Below, in pieces: positions 1 to 8,046 of a DNA stretch of 64,000 nucleotides. The number at the start of each line of letters is the position of its first letter. The first letter of the stretch is position 1. The DNA comes from Bosea sp. NBC_00550 (GTDB taxonomy: Bacteria; Pseudomonadota; Alphaproteobacteria; Rhizobiales; Beijerinckiaceae). A program made the translations under genes and the position numbers. The notes beneath the pieces are model-generated. The model did not search any database, was not told the DNA's origin, and was given only the letters and a program-made list of their open reading frames with translations. The stretch lies in NCBI RefSeq assembly GCF_026020075.1, contig NZ_CP102772.1, forward strand, positions 2,170,001 through 2,234,000, read 5' to 3'.

Positions 1-150
1 TGCGGGAGGCCGTCAAGGCTCGGTCGGGGCGGGCGTCTCCTCCGAAAGGGCGTTGAGTAACAGATTGAAGAGCGCGCCCCCGTGCGGCTCACGCGCTTGA
101 CCGGCCTTCCTCCCGCCCGATAGAGCCGGGTGCTGCGCAGGAGACGCCCG

Positions 151-684
151 ATGACCACGGCCGCCCGGATTGGAATCGTCACCGTCTCCGACCGCGCCTC
201 GGCCGGCGTCTACACCGACGAGGGTGGTCCCGCGATCCGGGACTATCTGGCGAAAGTGCTGACTTCCCCGTGGGAGGCGGTCGCGCGCGTCATCCCCGAC
301 GATCGCAGGCTCATCGCCGAGACCCTGATCGAGCTCGCCGACCGCGAGGGCTGCTGCCTCGTCGTCACCACCGGCGGCACCGGCCCGGCCCCGCGCGACG
401 TCACTCCGGAGGCGACCGAGGACGTGATCGAGAAGCCGATGCCCGGCTTCGGCGAATTGATGCGCCAGGTCAGCCTCGCCAAGGTGCCGACCGCGATCCT
501 CTCGCGCCAGACCGCGGGCATCCGCGGCAGGACGCTGATCGTCAACCTGCCGGGGCGCCCGCGCGCTATCGCCGAATGCCTGGACGCGGTGATGCCGGCG
601 ATCCCCTACTGCATCGACCTGATCGAGGGTCCCTACCTCGAAACCGACCCAGCTTTGATCACCGCCTTCCGGCCGAAGAAATAG
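151..684 (+). CDS. mog: Molybdopterin adenylyltransferase (MogA/MoaB family)
   Basis: A 177-residue protein of the MoaB/Mog fold, which adenylates molybdopterin before molybdenum insertion in the cytoplasm. Family motifs seen are TTGGTGPAPRDVTPEAT near residue 80 (nucleotide/MPT site) and the later LPGRPRAIAECL segment. The ATG at 151 is chosen over an in-frame GTG at 130 because AGGAG lies 7 bases before it. The stop at 684 is followed after 9 bases by the IS110 element, so any native terminator is displaced. The molybdoenzyme gene msrP lies at 56058-57023. I can support no gene in bases 1-150. Confidence 0.93.
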   Translation: MTTAARIGIVTVSDRASAGVYTDEGGPAIRDYLAKVLTSPWEAVARVIPDDRRLIAETLIELADREGCCLVVTTGGTGPAPRDVTPEATEDVIEKPMPGFGELMRQVSLAKVPTAILSRQTAGIRGRTLIVNLPGRPRAIAECLDAVMPAIPYCIDLIEGPYLETDPALITAFRPKK

Positions 685-694
685 AAGCACGTCA

Positions 695-1645
695 TCAACT
701 CAGTTTGTTTTGGTCTCTGACGCGGGCATTTGCGATGACGATGATGCGTCGCATGATTGCGGTGAGAGCGACGATTGGCTTTTTTCCGTTTGCGATGAGG
801 CGTGTGTAGGCGTCGCGCATGGCGGGGTCGTGCCTTGCGGCGGCCATTGCGGGCATGAACAGGGCGGCCTTGATTTCGGCCCTGCCGCCTCTGGTTGGGC
901 GGTAGGCGTCTCGACTGCCGCTCTGGTTTGGATGAGGAGCCAGGCCTGCGAGTGCGGCGGCCTGGCGCCGGCTGATGCGTCCGAGCTCGGGCATGAGTGC
1001 GATGAGGGTGGCGGCGGTGGTCGTTCCGATGCCGCGGATGGAGCGCAAGGCCTGCTCGCTTCTGTCGGTGCGGGCGATGGTGCGCAGGGTCTCGGCGATG
1101 GTTTGCGCCAGGGCGGCGATCTGGGCTTTGAGGCAGTCGTGCAGGGCCTGGAGCGGGGCTTTGACCGGTTCGATGCCGGGAGCGTTGAGCCGGTTGGTGC
1201 AGGCCGTTCTCTGGGCGACGAGATCGGCTCTGGTCCGCACCAGGACCTGGAGGCGCTCGCGTGCCGGGGCGGGCGCCTGCCAGCGGATCAGCCGAGCGTG
1301 GCGCTCGGCGCCGTAGCGGGCAAGCGCCCTGGCATCGAGCGCATCGCTCTTCCCGAGCGTCCCATAGGAGCGGATGAAGGCCTTGACCTTGCGGGCATCG
1401 GCGCGATGGGCCGGGCAGCCGGCTGAGACGAGCGCCGCCAGCAGGGCGTCCTCATAGCCGCCCGTCGCCTCGCAGACGACGAGGCAGTCCGGGCCGAGCC
1501 CGGCTGCGAAGGCTGCCAGGGCCGAAGCCTCGTTAGGGAGACTGCCGAGGGTGTCGCCGCGGCTGTCGAAGACGACGATCCCGGCCTTGCCGACATCACA
1601 GCCGAGGAAACGGGAGGGTTCAGGGACCGTGGTGCAAACCGGCAT
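695..1645 (-). CDS. IS110-family transposase (DEDD plus serine domain)
   Basis: A 316-residue recombinase. The N-terminal RuvC-like DEDD domain is intact: D17 (LGCDVGK), E59 (CEATGGYE), D101 and D104 (KSDALDAR). The C-terminal Transposase_20 domain carries the SIRGIGTTTAATLIA segment and the QSGSRDAYRPTRGG region with the candidate catalytic serine, followed by a basic C-terminus. Length and order match functional IS110 transposases and no frameshift is visible, so it may be active. The family cuts and joins DNA as an RNA-guided recombinase using a bridge RNA from the element's own non-coding end. The start is ATG at 1645. Confidence 0.93.
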   Translation of the reverse strand: MPVCTTVPEPSRFLGCDVGKAGIVVFDSRGDTLGSLPNEASALAAFAAGLGPDCLVVCEATGGYEDALLAALVSAGCPAHRADARKVKAFIRSYGTLGKSDALDARALARYGAERHARLIRWQAPAPARERLQVLVRTRADLVAQRTACTNRLNAPGIEPVKAPLQALHDCLKAQIAALAQTIAETLRTIARTDRSEQALRSIRGIGTTTAATLIALMPELGRISRRQAAALAGLAPHPNQSGSRDAYRPTRGGRAEIKAALFMPAMAAARHDPAMRDAYTRLIANGKKPIVALTAIMRRIIVIANARVRDQNKLS

Positions 1646-1873
1646 CGGGAGCTATCCTCGAAGGGCTTGTGATTGTCTGCGGGCGTTCGGCTCATGCGAA
1701 GAGGCCCTGGCAACTCACCAAGCGTGACAAGGAAGCGACCCGCAACCTCGATGACGACGGGCGAAAGCCCTGGCTCGGGACGGTCGACGAGTCGCGTCTG
1801 GTCCGGCCGGCCAGCCGGACCAGACATCCCGCTCACGCGGAACAAAACCTCAATACCCCATCACAAACAGACA
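1646..1873 (-). ncRNA. Candidate bridge RNA of the IS110 element
   Basis: Non-coding left end, read on the same strand as the transposase. In RNA order: a perfect 12-bp hairpin (arms 1814-1825 and 1796-1807, loop 6 bases); an internal loop enclosed by GCGAC/GTCGC (1735-1739 with 1791-1795) and capped by GGGC/GCCC (1759-1762 with 1767-1770); a second internal loop enclosed by GCTTG/CAAGC (1665-1669 with 1719-1723) and capped by GGGC/GCCC plus TTCG/CGAA. The first loop carries GCTCGG (1773-1778) and ATGACG (1751-1756), matching the two halves of the target. The second carries CAACTCA (1711-1717) and ATTGTCTG (1672-1679), matching the element's two ends. The layout matches that known for IS621; the assignment is by inspection only. 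Confidence 0.75.
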
Positions 1874-1875
1874 AT

Positions 1876-1973
1876 GCTCGGCTTGACCCAAGCATCTCCT
1901 GCCGAAAGAGACTCCCGCGCTTCGTCTTGCCTGAGATTCTCGGGTCTGAGCTTCGCTCCGCCCGAGAATGACG
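1876..1973. repeat. Dispersed CGTCAT...ATGACG repeat, split by the IS110 element
   Basis: Together with CGTCAT at 690-695 this forms one member of the intergenic repeat family, ending in ATGACG at 1968-1973. In reverse orientation it closely resembles the copy at 62090-62231 (shared parts include CTCTTTCGGC and GATGCTTGGGTCAAGCC). The IS110 element has separated the first six bases from the rest. It lies between the IS and the end of the glutathione peroxidase gene. Confidence 0.8.
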
Positions 1974-2002
1974 CTCTCGCCAAAGGCCGGGAATGGCGGA
2001 AT

Positions 2003-2557
2003 TCACCCCGCCTGAAGCTCCTCGCCGATCGCGCGTACGAGCTGCGGCGAGAGTGGGTCGGTCGCCGCCGGAAAACCGCCGATCAAGGCGCCGTCGCGGC
2101 CGATCAGGTATTTGTGGAAATTCCAGCGCGGCGTCTCGGTCGGCCGCTCCGCCGCCGCCCAGCGATAGAAGGGATGGGCCTGCGGCCCACGCACCACGGT
2201 CTTCTCGACGAAGGCATAGGTCGCGCCATGGCTCTGGCGCGCCGCCTCGGCGATGGCGGCGCCGTCGAGCGGTTCCTGCCCGCCGAAATCGTTGCTCGGG
2301 ACCGCCACCAGCATCAGGCCGCGCGTCTGGTAGCGCTGCCAGAGCTGCTCCAGCGTGGCCATCTGGCCGGCATAGCCGCAGCGCGTCGCCGTGTTGACGA
2401 CGAGGATCGGCCGGCCGCGATAATCGCCGAGCGCTAGTCGCCCTCCGCCCGGCCGGTCGAAACCGAAAGCATGGGCATCGCTGCGTGCCTGGGCGAAAGC
2501 CATGCCCGGCATCGCCGCCAACGCACCGAGGCCCGAGATCACCGAGCGCCTGTCCAT
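2003..2557 (-). CDS. Glutathione peroxidase-family protein, exported
   Basis: A 184-residue thiol peroxidase of the glutathione peroxidase family, reducing peroxides at a cysteine (not selenocysteine). The active-site tetrad elements are visible: C60 in NTATRCGYAGQ, Q94 in SNDFGGQEP and W145 in RWNFHKYL. The first 24 residues (MDRRSVISGLGALAAMPGMA...) look like an export signal with twin arginines, so the enzyme probably works in the periplasm. The ATG at 2557 is chosen because GGGAGG precedes it and the signal peptide starts there; the longer frame upstream has no family similarity. A glutathione or thioredoxin preference cannot be told from sequence. Confidence 0.9.
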   Translation of the reverse strand: MDRRSVISGLGALAAMPGMAFAQARSDAHAFGFDRPGGGRLALGDYRGRPILVVNTATRCGYAGQMATLEQLWQRYQTRGLMLVAVPSNDFGGQEPLDGAAIAEAARQSHGATYAFVEKTVVRGPQAHPFYRWAAAERPTETPRWNFHKYLIGRDGALIGGFPAATDPLSPQLVRAIGEELQAG

Positions 2558-2684
2558 GCTTCGCCTCCCTCGTTCCGCACCGATACGTCGGCGGAGCGCA
2601 AACGGATGCGCCCCGGCAGCCTTTCGGCTCCGGGGCGCAGGGGCAAGGCAAATTCTCGCGAGCGGACGGCCAGCGAGCAAAAAC

Positions 2685-3071
2685 TCAGCAGGCGAGGACC
2701 TTCTTCACCCGGACCTCGAGGTCACGCAGCTCATAGGGCTTCACCACATAATGGTCGGCACCATTGGTGGTCGCCTCGTCCATCTTGTCGACCGAGCGTT
2801 CCGAGGTCGCCATGATGATCTTGATCTGGTTGAGCTCCGGCACCGAGCGGATGGCGCGCAGCAGGTCGATGCCGCTCATGCCGTCCATGTTCCAGTCGAG
2901 CAGCAGCAGATCGTAGCGCTTGGTCTGCATCTTCATCAGCGCTTCGCGGGCGTTCTCCGCCTCGTCTATGTCCTGAAACTCGATCTGCTTCAGGAAATAG
3001 GTCGCCAGGCCGCGCATGCTCTTCTGGTCGTCGACCACCAGGATGCGGTACTCGCTTCTGGCCTTTGACAT
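2685..3071 (-). CDS. cheY: Chemotaxis response regulator CheY
   Basis: A 128-residue stand-alone receiver domain. The acidic pocket D14/D15 (LVVDDQ), phosphoacceptor D59 (LLLLDWNMDGM), the switch threonine in IIMATSE and the conserved lysine in VVKPYE are all present. It is phosphorylated by CheA and binds the flagellar motor or acts as a phosphate sink. It is the last gene of the leftward chemotaxis operon, 10 bases after cheB. A second cheY lies before cheA (10375-10734), so the two probably divide motor-binding and sink roles; which does which is not visible. Confidence 0.93.
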   Translation of the reverse strand: MSKARSEYRILVVDDQKSMRGLATYFLKQIEFQDIDEAENAREALMKMQTKRYDLLLLDWNMDGMSGIDLLRAIRSVPELNQIKIIMATSERSVDKMDEATTNGADHYVVKPYELRDLEVRVKKVLAC

Positions 3072-3081
3072 AACTTTCTCC

Positions 3082-4179
3082 TTACGCGCTCCGCAGGTTC
3101 GGGCGCTCGCCGATCAGCTGGCTGACCGCGGCCCCGATCTGGTCCAGCGGAACGACCCTGTCGGCGGCTCCCAACTCGAAGGCCGCTTTCGGCATCCCGT
3201 TTACCACGCAGGTCTCCCCACTTTGGATTAACGTCTCGGCCCCGGCTTTGCGCATAGCTAACAAACCGTCAGCGCCGTCGCGGCCCATGCCGGTGAGCAG
3301 GATGCCGACCGCATGCGCGCCGAGGCTGCGTGCCACGGAATGGAACATGACGTCGACGGAGGGCGAATGGCCGCTGACGAGCGGGCCTTCCTTGAGCACG
3401 CAGACGAGCTCGCCGCGCCGCTCCTCGACTTCGAGATGGCGCAAGCCCCCCGGTGCCACCACCGCCATGCCGGGCCGCAGCCGGTCGCCATCCGCCGCCT
3501 CGCGGACATCGAGCCCAGTCGCGGTCGCGAGCCGTGCCGCGAACTTCGCGGTGTAGCCGGGCGGCATGTGCTGCACCACGACGATCGGAAGCCTGAGATG
3601 GGCGAGGTCGCGCATCACCGTCTGCACGGCCGGCACGCCGCCGGTGGAGGCGCCGATCGCGATCAGCGAGGTCTTTCCGGCGCGCGCCGGCTCCCTCAGT
3701 GGCGCCGGGCGGGCGGGAGCGGTGATCTGAGCCATCTGGCGCGCGGCGGCGATCATCTTGCGGCTGGCCGAGGCGCGCTGCAGCGCCGCGACGAGATGCT
3801 TCATGAAGCCTTCGAGCGTGTGGGTCGTGCCATCAGGCTTCTCGATGAAGTCGATGGCGCCGAGCTCCAGCGCCTGGATGGTGTTGTCGGCGCCCGGCCC
3901 GCCGAAGGCCGAGACGATGAGCACGGGCAGCGGGTCCTGCTTCAGCACCCGCGCCAGCAGCTTGAGGCCGTGCCGCCCGGGCAGTTCGAGGTCGAGCGTC
4001 AACACATCCGGGCGCAGCGCCTGGATGGCGTCCCAGCCCTCCTCCGCGCTGCCGGCGACGCCGATCACCTTGAAGCCGGGCGCAGAGTCGATGATCTGCG
4101 TCATCAGCTTCTGCATCAAGATGGAGTCGTCGACGACCAGGACCTTGATCGGCGCTGCGGGGGACGTCGGCATGTTCAT
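3082..4179 (-). CDS. cheB: Chemotaxis protein-glutamate methylesterase CheB
   Basis: A 365-residue protein that removes methyl groups from receptors and deamidates receptor glutamines. It has an N-terminal receiver (VVDDS, phosphoacceptor D63), a linker, and a C-terminal esterase domain with the catalytic triad S178 (IGASTGG), H204 (QHMPPGYT) and D301 (GMGRDGADG). The ATG at 4177-4179 overlaps the cheD stop (TGATG), which suggests translational coupling; an in-frame GTG lies three bases upstream. With CheR it forms the adaptation pair for the receptors encoded nearby. Confidence 0.96.
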   Translation of the reverse strand: MNMPTSPAAPIKVLVVDDSILMQKLMTQIIDSAPGFKVIGVAGSAEEGWDAIQALRPDVLTLDLELPGRHGLKLLARVLKQDPLPVLIVSAFGGPGADNTIQALELGAIDFIEKPDGTTHTLEGFMKHLVAALQRASASRKMIAAARQMAQITAPARPAPLREPARAGKTSLIAIGASTGGVPAVQTVMRDLAHLRLPIVVVQHMPPGYTAKFAARLATATGLDVREAADGDRLRPGMAVVAPGGLRHLEVEERRGELVCVLKEGPLVSGHSPSVDVMFHSVARSLGAHAVGILLTGMGRDGADGLLAMRKAGAETLIQSGETCVVNGMPKAAFELGAADRVVPLDQIGAAVSQLIGERPNLRSA

Positions 4180-4772
4180 CACCAGACCTCCACTTCACCA
4201 GCCACGGGCTGGGTCTTGAGCCGGTTGAGATAAGCGATTTCCTGCTCGTGGCCGCTGTCGCGCGAGGTGGGCTGGACGTGCTGCACCCAGGCACGGCCCG
4301 TCGAGGGCTGGTAGTGGATGCGCCGCGAGCGCGTGCCACCCACATCCCGCGAGACGACGGGAATGCCCTCGACCTTCAGGAATTCGTTGACGAAGGCGAT
4401 GTTGCCGTCGCCGATGGCGAGCATCGTCGCACCCGAGAGCACGCGCGCGCCGCCGAAGACCTTCGCCTCGAAATTACTGCGCCTCGCGCCGCGCTTGAGC
4501 AGGTCGTTGATCAGCACCTCCATCGCCGTGTCGCCATAGCGCTCGCCGGCGCTGGCATCGGCGCTGCCGTTGTTCTTCGGCAGCAGGAAATGGTTGAGCC
4601 CGCCGACGCCGATCTGCGGATCGCGCAGGCAGACCGAGACGCAGGAGCCGAGCACGGTCGCGACGATCTCGTCCTTGGCCGAGGTGATCTCGTGCTCGCC
4701 CGGCGCGACGGTGATGATCGTCGCCTCGAAGCGCGGGTCGAAATAGCGGCGAGAGGATCGTGAGACGCTCAT
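4179..4772 (-). CDS. cheD: Chemoreceptor glutamine deamidase CheD
   Basis: A 197-residue protein that deamidates glutamines on chemoreceptors so they can be methylated. The catalytic Cys44 (LGSCVSVCLRD) and His61 (GGLNHFLLP) are present, as is the conserved FEAKVFGGA segment. The ATG at 4772 overlaps the cheR stop codon by four bases (ATGA), fixing the start; the longer open frame upstream is only the antisense/overlap of cheR. It lies between cheR and cheB. Confidence 0.95.
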   Translation of the reverse strand: MSVSRSSRRYFDPRFEATIITVAPGEHEITSAKDEIVATVLGSCVSVCLRDPQIGVGGLNHFLLPKNNGSADASAGERYGDTAMEVLINDLLKRGARRSNFEAKVFGGARVLSGATMLAIGDGNIAFVNEFLKVEGIPVVSRDVGGTRSRRIHYQPSTGRAWVQHVQPTSRDSGHEQEIAYLNRLKTQPVAGEVEVW

Positions 4773-5647
4773 GCTGTCCTCTCGTAGATGGTTCGGCCGA
4801 TGAGGCGCAGGTTCGGATGCGGCTGCGGCAGCGATTCCGAATGGCCGAGATAGAGGAAGCCGCCGGGCGACAGCAGCGCGACGAACCGATCGAGGATCGA
4901 GGCCTTGGTCTGCGTATCGAAATAGATGAAGACGTTGCGGCAGAAGATGATGTCGAACGGACCGCTCATCGGCCATTTCTCGATCAGGTTCAGCCGCTTG
5001 TAGGCGACCAGCCGGCGCAGATCCTCGCTGATGCGGGCATCGCCTCGCCCCACCCCGCCTTCCAGCTTGAGCATCGGCTTCACATCGGCCGGCAGCCGCT
5101 CGAACAGCTCCGCCGGATAGATGCCGGCCTCGGCCCGCGCCAGGATGTCGGTGTCGATGTCGGTCGCCAGGATCTTGAAATCGAGATCGCTGCGCGCGCC
5201 CATGACGTCGCGGCAGGAGGCCGCGATCGAATAGGCCTCCTCCCCCGAGGAACAGGCGGATGACCAGATGCGGATGCGCCCGCGGCGCCCGGCCCGCTCC
5301 TGCAGCAGCCGCGGCATCACATCCTTGCGCAGATGGTCGAAATGGTGGCGCTCGCGGAAGAAGGCGGTGTGGTTGGTCGTCACCGCATTGATCAGCTCGG
5401 GCAGCTCTCCGGCTGCCTGCGGCGTCTTCAGGAAGGCGCAGTATTCGGCGACCGAGCCCATGCCGAGCGCCTTGACGCGACGCGCCAGCCGCCCGCGCGT
5501 CATCGCCTCCTTGTGCTCGCGGATGACGATGCCGGCTTGGTCGTAGACCAGCTTCGCGATGAAGCTCATATCGTCGCGCGTCAGGGTGATGTCGGCCATG
5601 GCGGGCTGGAGGGCGGCCATGCTGGAAAGCGATGTCGGTCTGGACAT
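4769..5647 (-). CDS. cheR: Chemotaxis protein methyltransferase CheR
   Basis: A 292-residue S-adenosylmethionine-dependent enzyme that methylates receptor glutamates. An N-terminal helical domain (about residues 20-95) contains the receptor-contact stretch ending NAVTTNHTAFFRE; the catalytic domain has the SAM motif WSSACSSGEEAYSIA and CRNVFIYFD. There is no C-terminal pentapeptide-binding TPR extension. The start ATG at 5647 lies 3 bases after the upstream receptor gene's stop, and the end overlaps cheD by 4 bases. Confidence 0.95.
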   Translation of the reverse strand: MSRPTSLSSMAALQPAMADITLTRDDMSFIAKLVYDQAGIVIREHKEAMTRGRLARRVKALGMGSVAEYCAFLKTPQAAGELPELINAVTTNHTAFFRERHHFDHLRKDVMPRLLQERAGRRGRIRIWSSACSSGEEAYSIAASCRDVMGARSDLDFKILATDIDTDILARAEAGIYPAELFERLPADVKPMLKLEGGVGRGDARISEDLRRLVAYKRLNLIEKWPMSGPFDIIFCRNVFIYFDTQTKASILDRFVALLSPGGFLYLGHSESLPQPHPNLRLIGRTIYERTA

Positions 5648-5650
5648 GCT

Positions 5651-7468
5651 TCAGCCTCCCATCCGTCCGCCTGCCGCGACACGGCGAGGCTGTGTCTGCA
5701 GGGGCAGGCGCGGCTCGGGCGCCATCGGGGCCGGCATCGCCCGGCGCGCATGCTGCGGCTCAACCCAGCGGGGCGCAGTTGTCGGGCGGAACGCATCGAC
5801 GATCTCGCTCAACATCGCGACCTGCCCCGCGAGTTCGCCCGCGGCCTGCACGCCGCGCCCTGCCAGTTCGGCATTCTGCCGTATACCCTTGTCCACCTGA
5901 GACACGCTTCGGTTCACCCCACCCATGCCGTGGGCCTGCTTGGCGCTCACGGCTGAAATCTCGGCAACGGTCGTGGACACGCTGTTCACAGCGGCGACGA
6001 TGCGGCCGAGCGTCTCGCCGGTCTCACGCACCAGCCCCACGCCTTCCGCGACCTGCCCGTTCGACGTTGCGATCAGGCCCTTGATGTCCTTGGCCGCCTG
6101 CGCCGAGCGTTGCGCCAGGGACCTCACCTCGGACGCGACCACGGCGAAGCCCTTGCCGGCATCGCCGGCACGCGCCGCCTCGACCGCCGCGTTGAGCGCC
6201 AGCAGATTGGTCTGGAAGGCGATCTCGTCGATCACCCCGACGATCTCGGAAATCCGCAGCGAGGAACTCTCGATCCGCTCGATCGCCCCGGCCGCCCGCG
6301 CCACCACGCTCTGGCCTTCCCGCGCCACGCCCATCGTGGTGCCGGCGAGATCGCTCGCCTCCCGCGAATGCGCGCTGCTGCGCCCGACCGATGCGGCGAT
6401 TTCCGCCGCCGCGCCCGAGGCCTCGCCGAGATCCACGGCGATCTGGTCCGTGCGCATCGCGAGATCGGCGGCGACTGTGTTGACGTCGATGGCGGCGTGG
6501 GAGATCGACCCGGCGGTGGCGCGGATCATCTCGATCCGTTCGCCGAGCACGCCGAGCGCCTCGTTGATATCGTGCTGGATCTGGCCAAGCCGGCCCCGGT
6601 GGATGCCGCCCATGCGGCGCGTCAGATCACCCTCCGACAGCCCCTCGGCCACCTCGGCGATATCGGCGAAGGCATTGTCGAGCAACTCGTTGATCCGGTT
6701 CATGCCTCCGGCCATCCGGGCGAGCACCTCGGATTTGCCCTGCGCGCCGACGCGGCGCGAAAAATCGCCATCGAGGGCCGCCTCGATCAGCTGCGAGACC
6801 TCGGCTGCGGCGGCCAGTTCGTCGGTCAGCTCCTGCCACTCGACAGCGGTGCCGAGACTGCGGCCCTCCCCGCCTTCGATGGGCGTCAGCGCCAGGCAGA
6901 TCGTCCGACGTCCGAGCGTCAGGCGGACGGACTGGCCGGCGGCGAGGCGATGCTCCCCGCGCACCCGCTCCATCACGCGCCCGAGCATGTCCTTGGCCGA
7001 GCATCCCGGGAAAGCGGCGCGGAAATCCTCCTGCGCCTCGGCGAAGAAGCGCAGAAGGCCCTTGCTGGCGTAGATGATCCGGCCTTCCGGATCGCAGATC
7101 ATGACGTTGGCGCGGCCATGGTCGAGCGCTGCGCGCAGCCGCACGGCCTCCTGCCCCTGCTCGTGCAATGTGGCGAGTGCGCGCGACAATTCGGCTGCCT
7201 CGCCCGAGCCGGTCGCCGCCGGCAGCGCCCACTCACCGGCCTCCGCCAGGCGCGTCGCGGCACGCGAGACACCGGCCACGGAGCGGGTCGCGCCCCAGGC
7301 GGCGAGGCCACCGAGCAGGGCCACGGCGGAGACGCTCAGAGCCGCCATGACGGGCGTGCCTGTCGAGGCCGCGTAATAGGCGAGCCCGCCGGCAAGTGCT
7401 GCCGAGCCGGCCGCGGTCAGCGGCTGGCTGACCGAGAGTCGTGAAAAGGGGCCGAGCGCGCTGCCCAT
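5651..7468 (-). CDS. Methyl-accepting chemotaxis protein with PAS domain
   Basis: A 605-residue receptor. Two adjacent hydrophobic segments near residues 15-60 anchor it in the inner membrane with almost no periplasmic domain. They are followed by a PAS-like domain (about 110-220, [18 protein letters not shown]), HAMP-like segments and a signalling domain whose tip ([31 protein letters not shown], split here only for naming) is intact. With no periplasmic sensor it probably senses an internal cue, in the manner of Aer-type receptors. It lies inside the che operon between cheW and cheR. Confidence 0.92.
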   Translation of the reverse strand: MGSALGPFSRLSVSQPLTAAGSAALAGGLAYYAASTGTPVMAALSVSAVALLGGLAAWGATRSVAGVSRAATRLAEAGEWALPAATGSGEAAELSRALATLHEQGQEAVRLRAALDHGRANVMICDPEGRIIYASKGLLRFFAEAQEDFRAAFPGCSAKDMLGRVMERVRGEHRLAAGQSVRLTLGRRTICLALTPIEGGEGRSLGTAVEWQELTDELAAAAEVSQLIEAALDGDFSRRVGAQGKSEVLARMAGGMNRINELLDNAFADIAEVAEGLSEGDLTRRMGGIHRGRLGQIQHDINEALGVLGERIEMIRATAGSISHAAIDVNTVAADLAMRTDQIAVDLGEASGAAAEIAASVGRSSAHSREASDLAGTTMGVAREGQSVVARAAGAIERIESSSLRISEIVGVIDEIAFQTNLLALNAAVEAARAGDAGKGFAVVASEVRSLAQRSAQAAKDIKGLIATSNGQVAEGVGLVRETGETLGRIVAAVNSVSTTVAEISAVSAKQAHGMGGVNRSVSQVDKGIRQNAELAGRGVQAAGELAGQVAMLSEIVDAFRPTTAPRWVEPQHARRAMPAPMAPEPRLPLQTQPRRVAAGGRMGG

Positions 7469-7533
7469 GGGGTCCGATCGTTTCTTGTTCTGGCCCGCTT
7501 GGACGCTACGCTCGTGCTTGTTCTAAAAGATGC

Positions 7534-8046
7534 TCAGGCAGCCCGGCTGGTCTTGAGCAGCGCTTCGCCGCCGCCGTCCCGGATCACCGCCGCCAGATCG
7601 AGCAGCGCCACGATGTCGCTGTCGAGCAGGACGAGGCCTTCGATCAGGCCATGCTCGTCGCGCTCCAGATCCGGCGCCGGGCGCACGGCCGAGACCGGCA
7701 CGTCGACGATGTCAGAGACCGAGTCGACCAGCAGGCCCGCCGTCTTGTCCTCGACGTCGACGACGACGATGACATGCGTGGCGGAGGCATCGGTCACGCC
7801 CATGCCGATCGCGGTGCGCAGGTCGTAGACAGCCAGGATCACGCCGCGCAGATTGAGCACGCCGCGCACATGCGGGGCCGCATGCGGCAGCGGCGTCGTC
7901 GCCTGCCAGCCCTTGATCTCGCGGACCATGCCGACATCGATGCCGAAGGTGCGGTCGCCGACCTTGAAGGTGACGATCCGGCGCGCAGCCGATTCAGGCT
8001 GTGCGGACGAGAAGTGCTTTTCGCCGAGTTGGAGGGTCATGGTCAT
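7534..8046 (-). CDS. cheW: Chemotaxis coupling protein CheW
   Basis: A 170-residue adaptor linking receptors to CheA. The CheW fold is shown by the IVTFKVGDRTFGIDVGMVREI start, the HVRGVLNLRGVILAVYDLR core and VSDIVDVP. The ATG at 8046 overlaps the cheA stop (ATGA), so cheA and cheW are translationally coupled; a second in-frame ATG follows six bases later. It is read between cheA and the membrane receptor gene. Confidence 0.95.
   Translation of the reverse strand: MTMTLQLGEKHFSSAQPESAARRIVTFKVGDRTFGIDVGMVREIKGWQATTPLPHAAPHVRGVLNLRGVILAVYDLRTAIGMGVTDASATHVIVVVDVEDKTAGLLVDSVSDIVDVPVSAVRPAPDLERDEHGLIEGLVLLDSDIVALLDLAAVIRDGGGEALLKTSRAA

Larger units (their letters stand above)
694..1875 (-). 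mobile_element. IS110-family insertion sequence, complete
   Basis: A roughly 1.18 kb element holding one DEDD transposase gene and a 228-base non-coding left end. The boundaries come from rejoining the flanks: CGTCAT (690-695) and GCTCGG (1876-1881) together rebuild the tip of a dispersed repeat whose body lies at 1876-1973. The dinucleotide AT occurs at both junctions (694-695 and 1874-1875) and is the likely core. The transposase stop codon (695-697) overlaps the right junction, as expected for IS110 elements with a very short right end. There are no terminal inverted repeats or longer target duplication, as usual for the family. Confidence 0.85.

Noticed and set aside
1..150. A leftward reading frame ending at base 13 with a protein-like tail
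   Set aside because: Any start for it would lie inside mog on the other strand, and the rest of the frame has the composition of a mog antisense frame. No homology is recognised.
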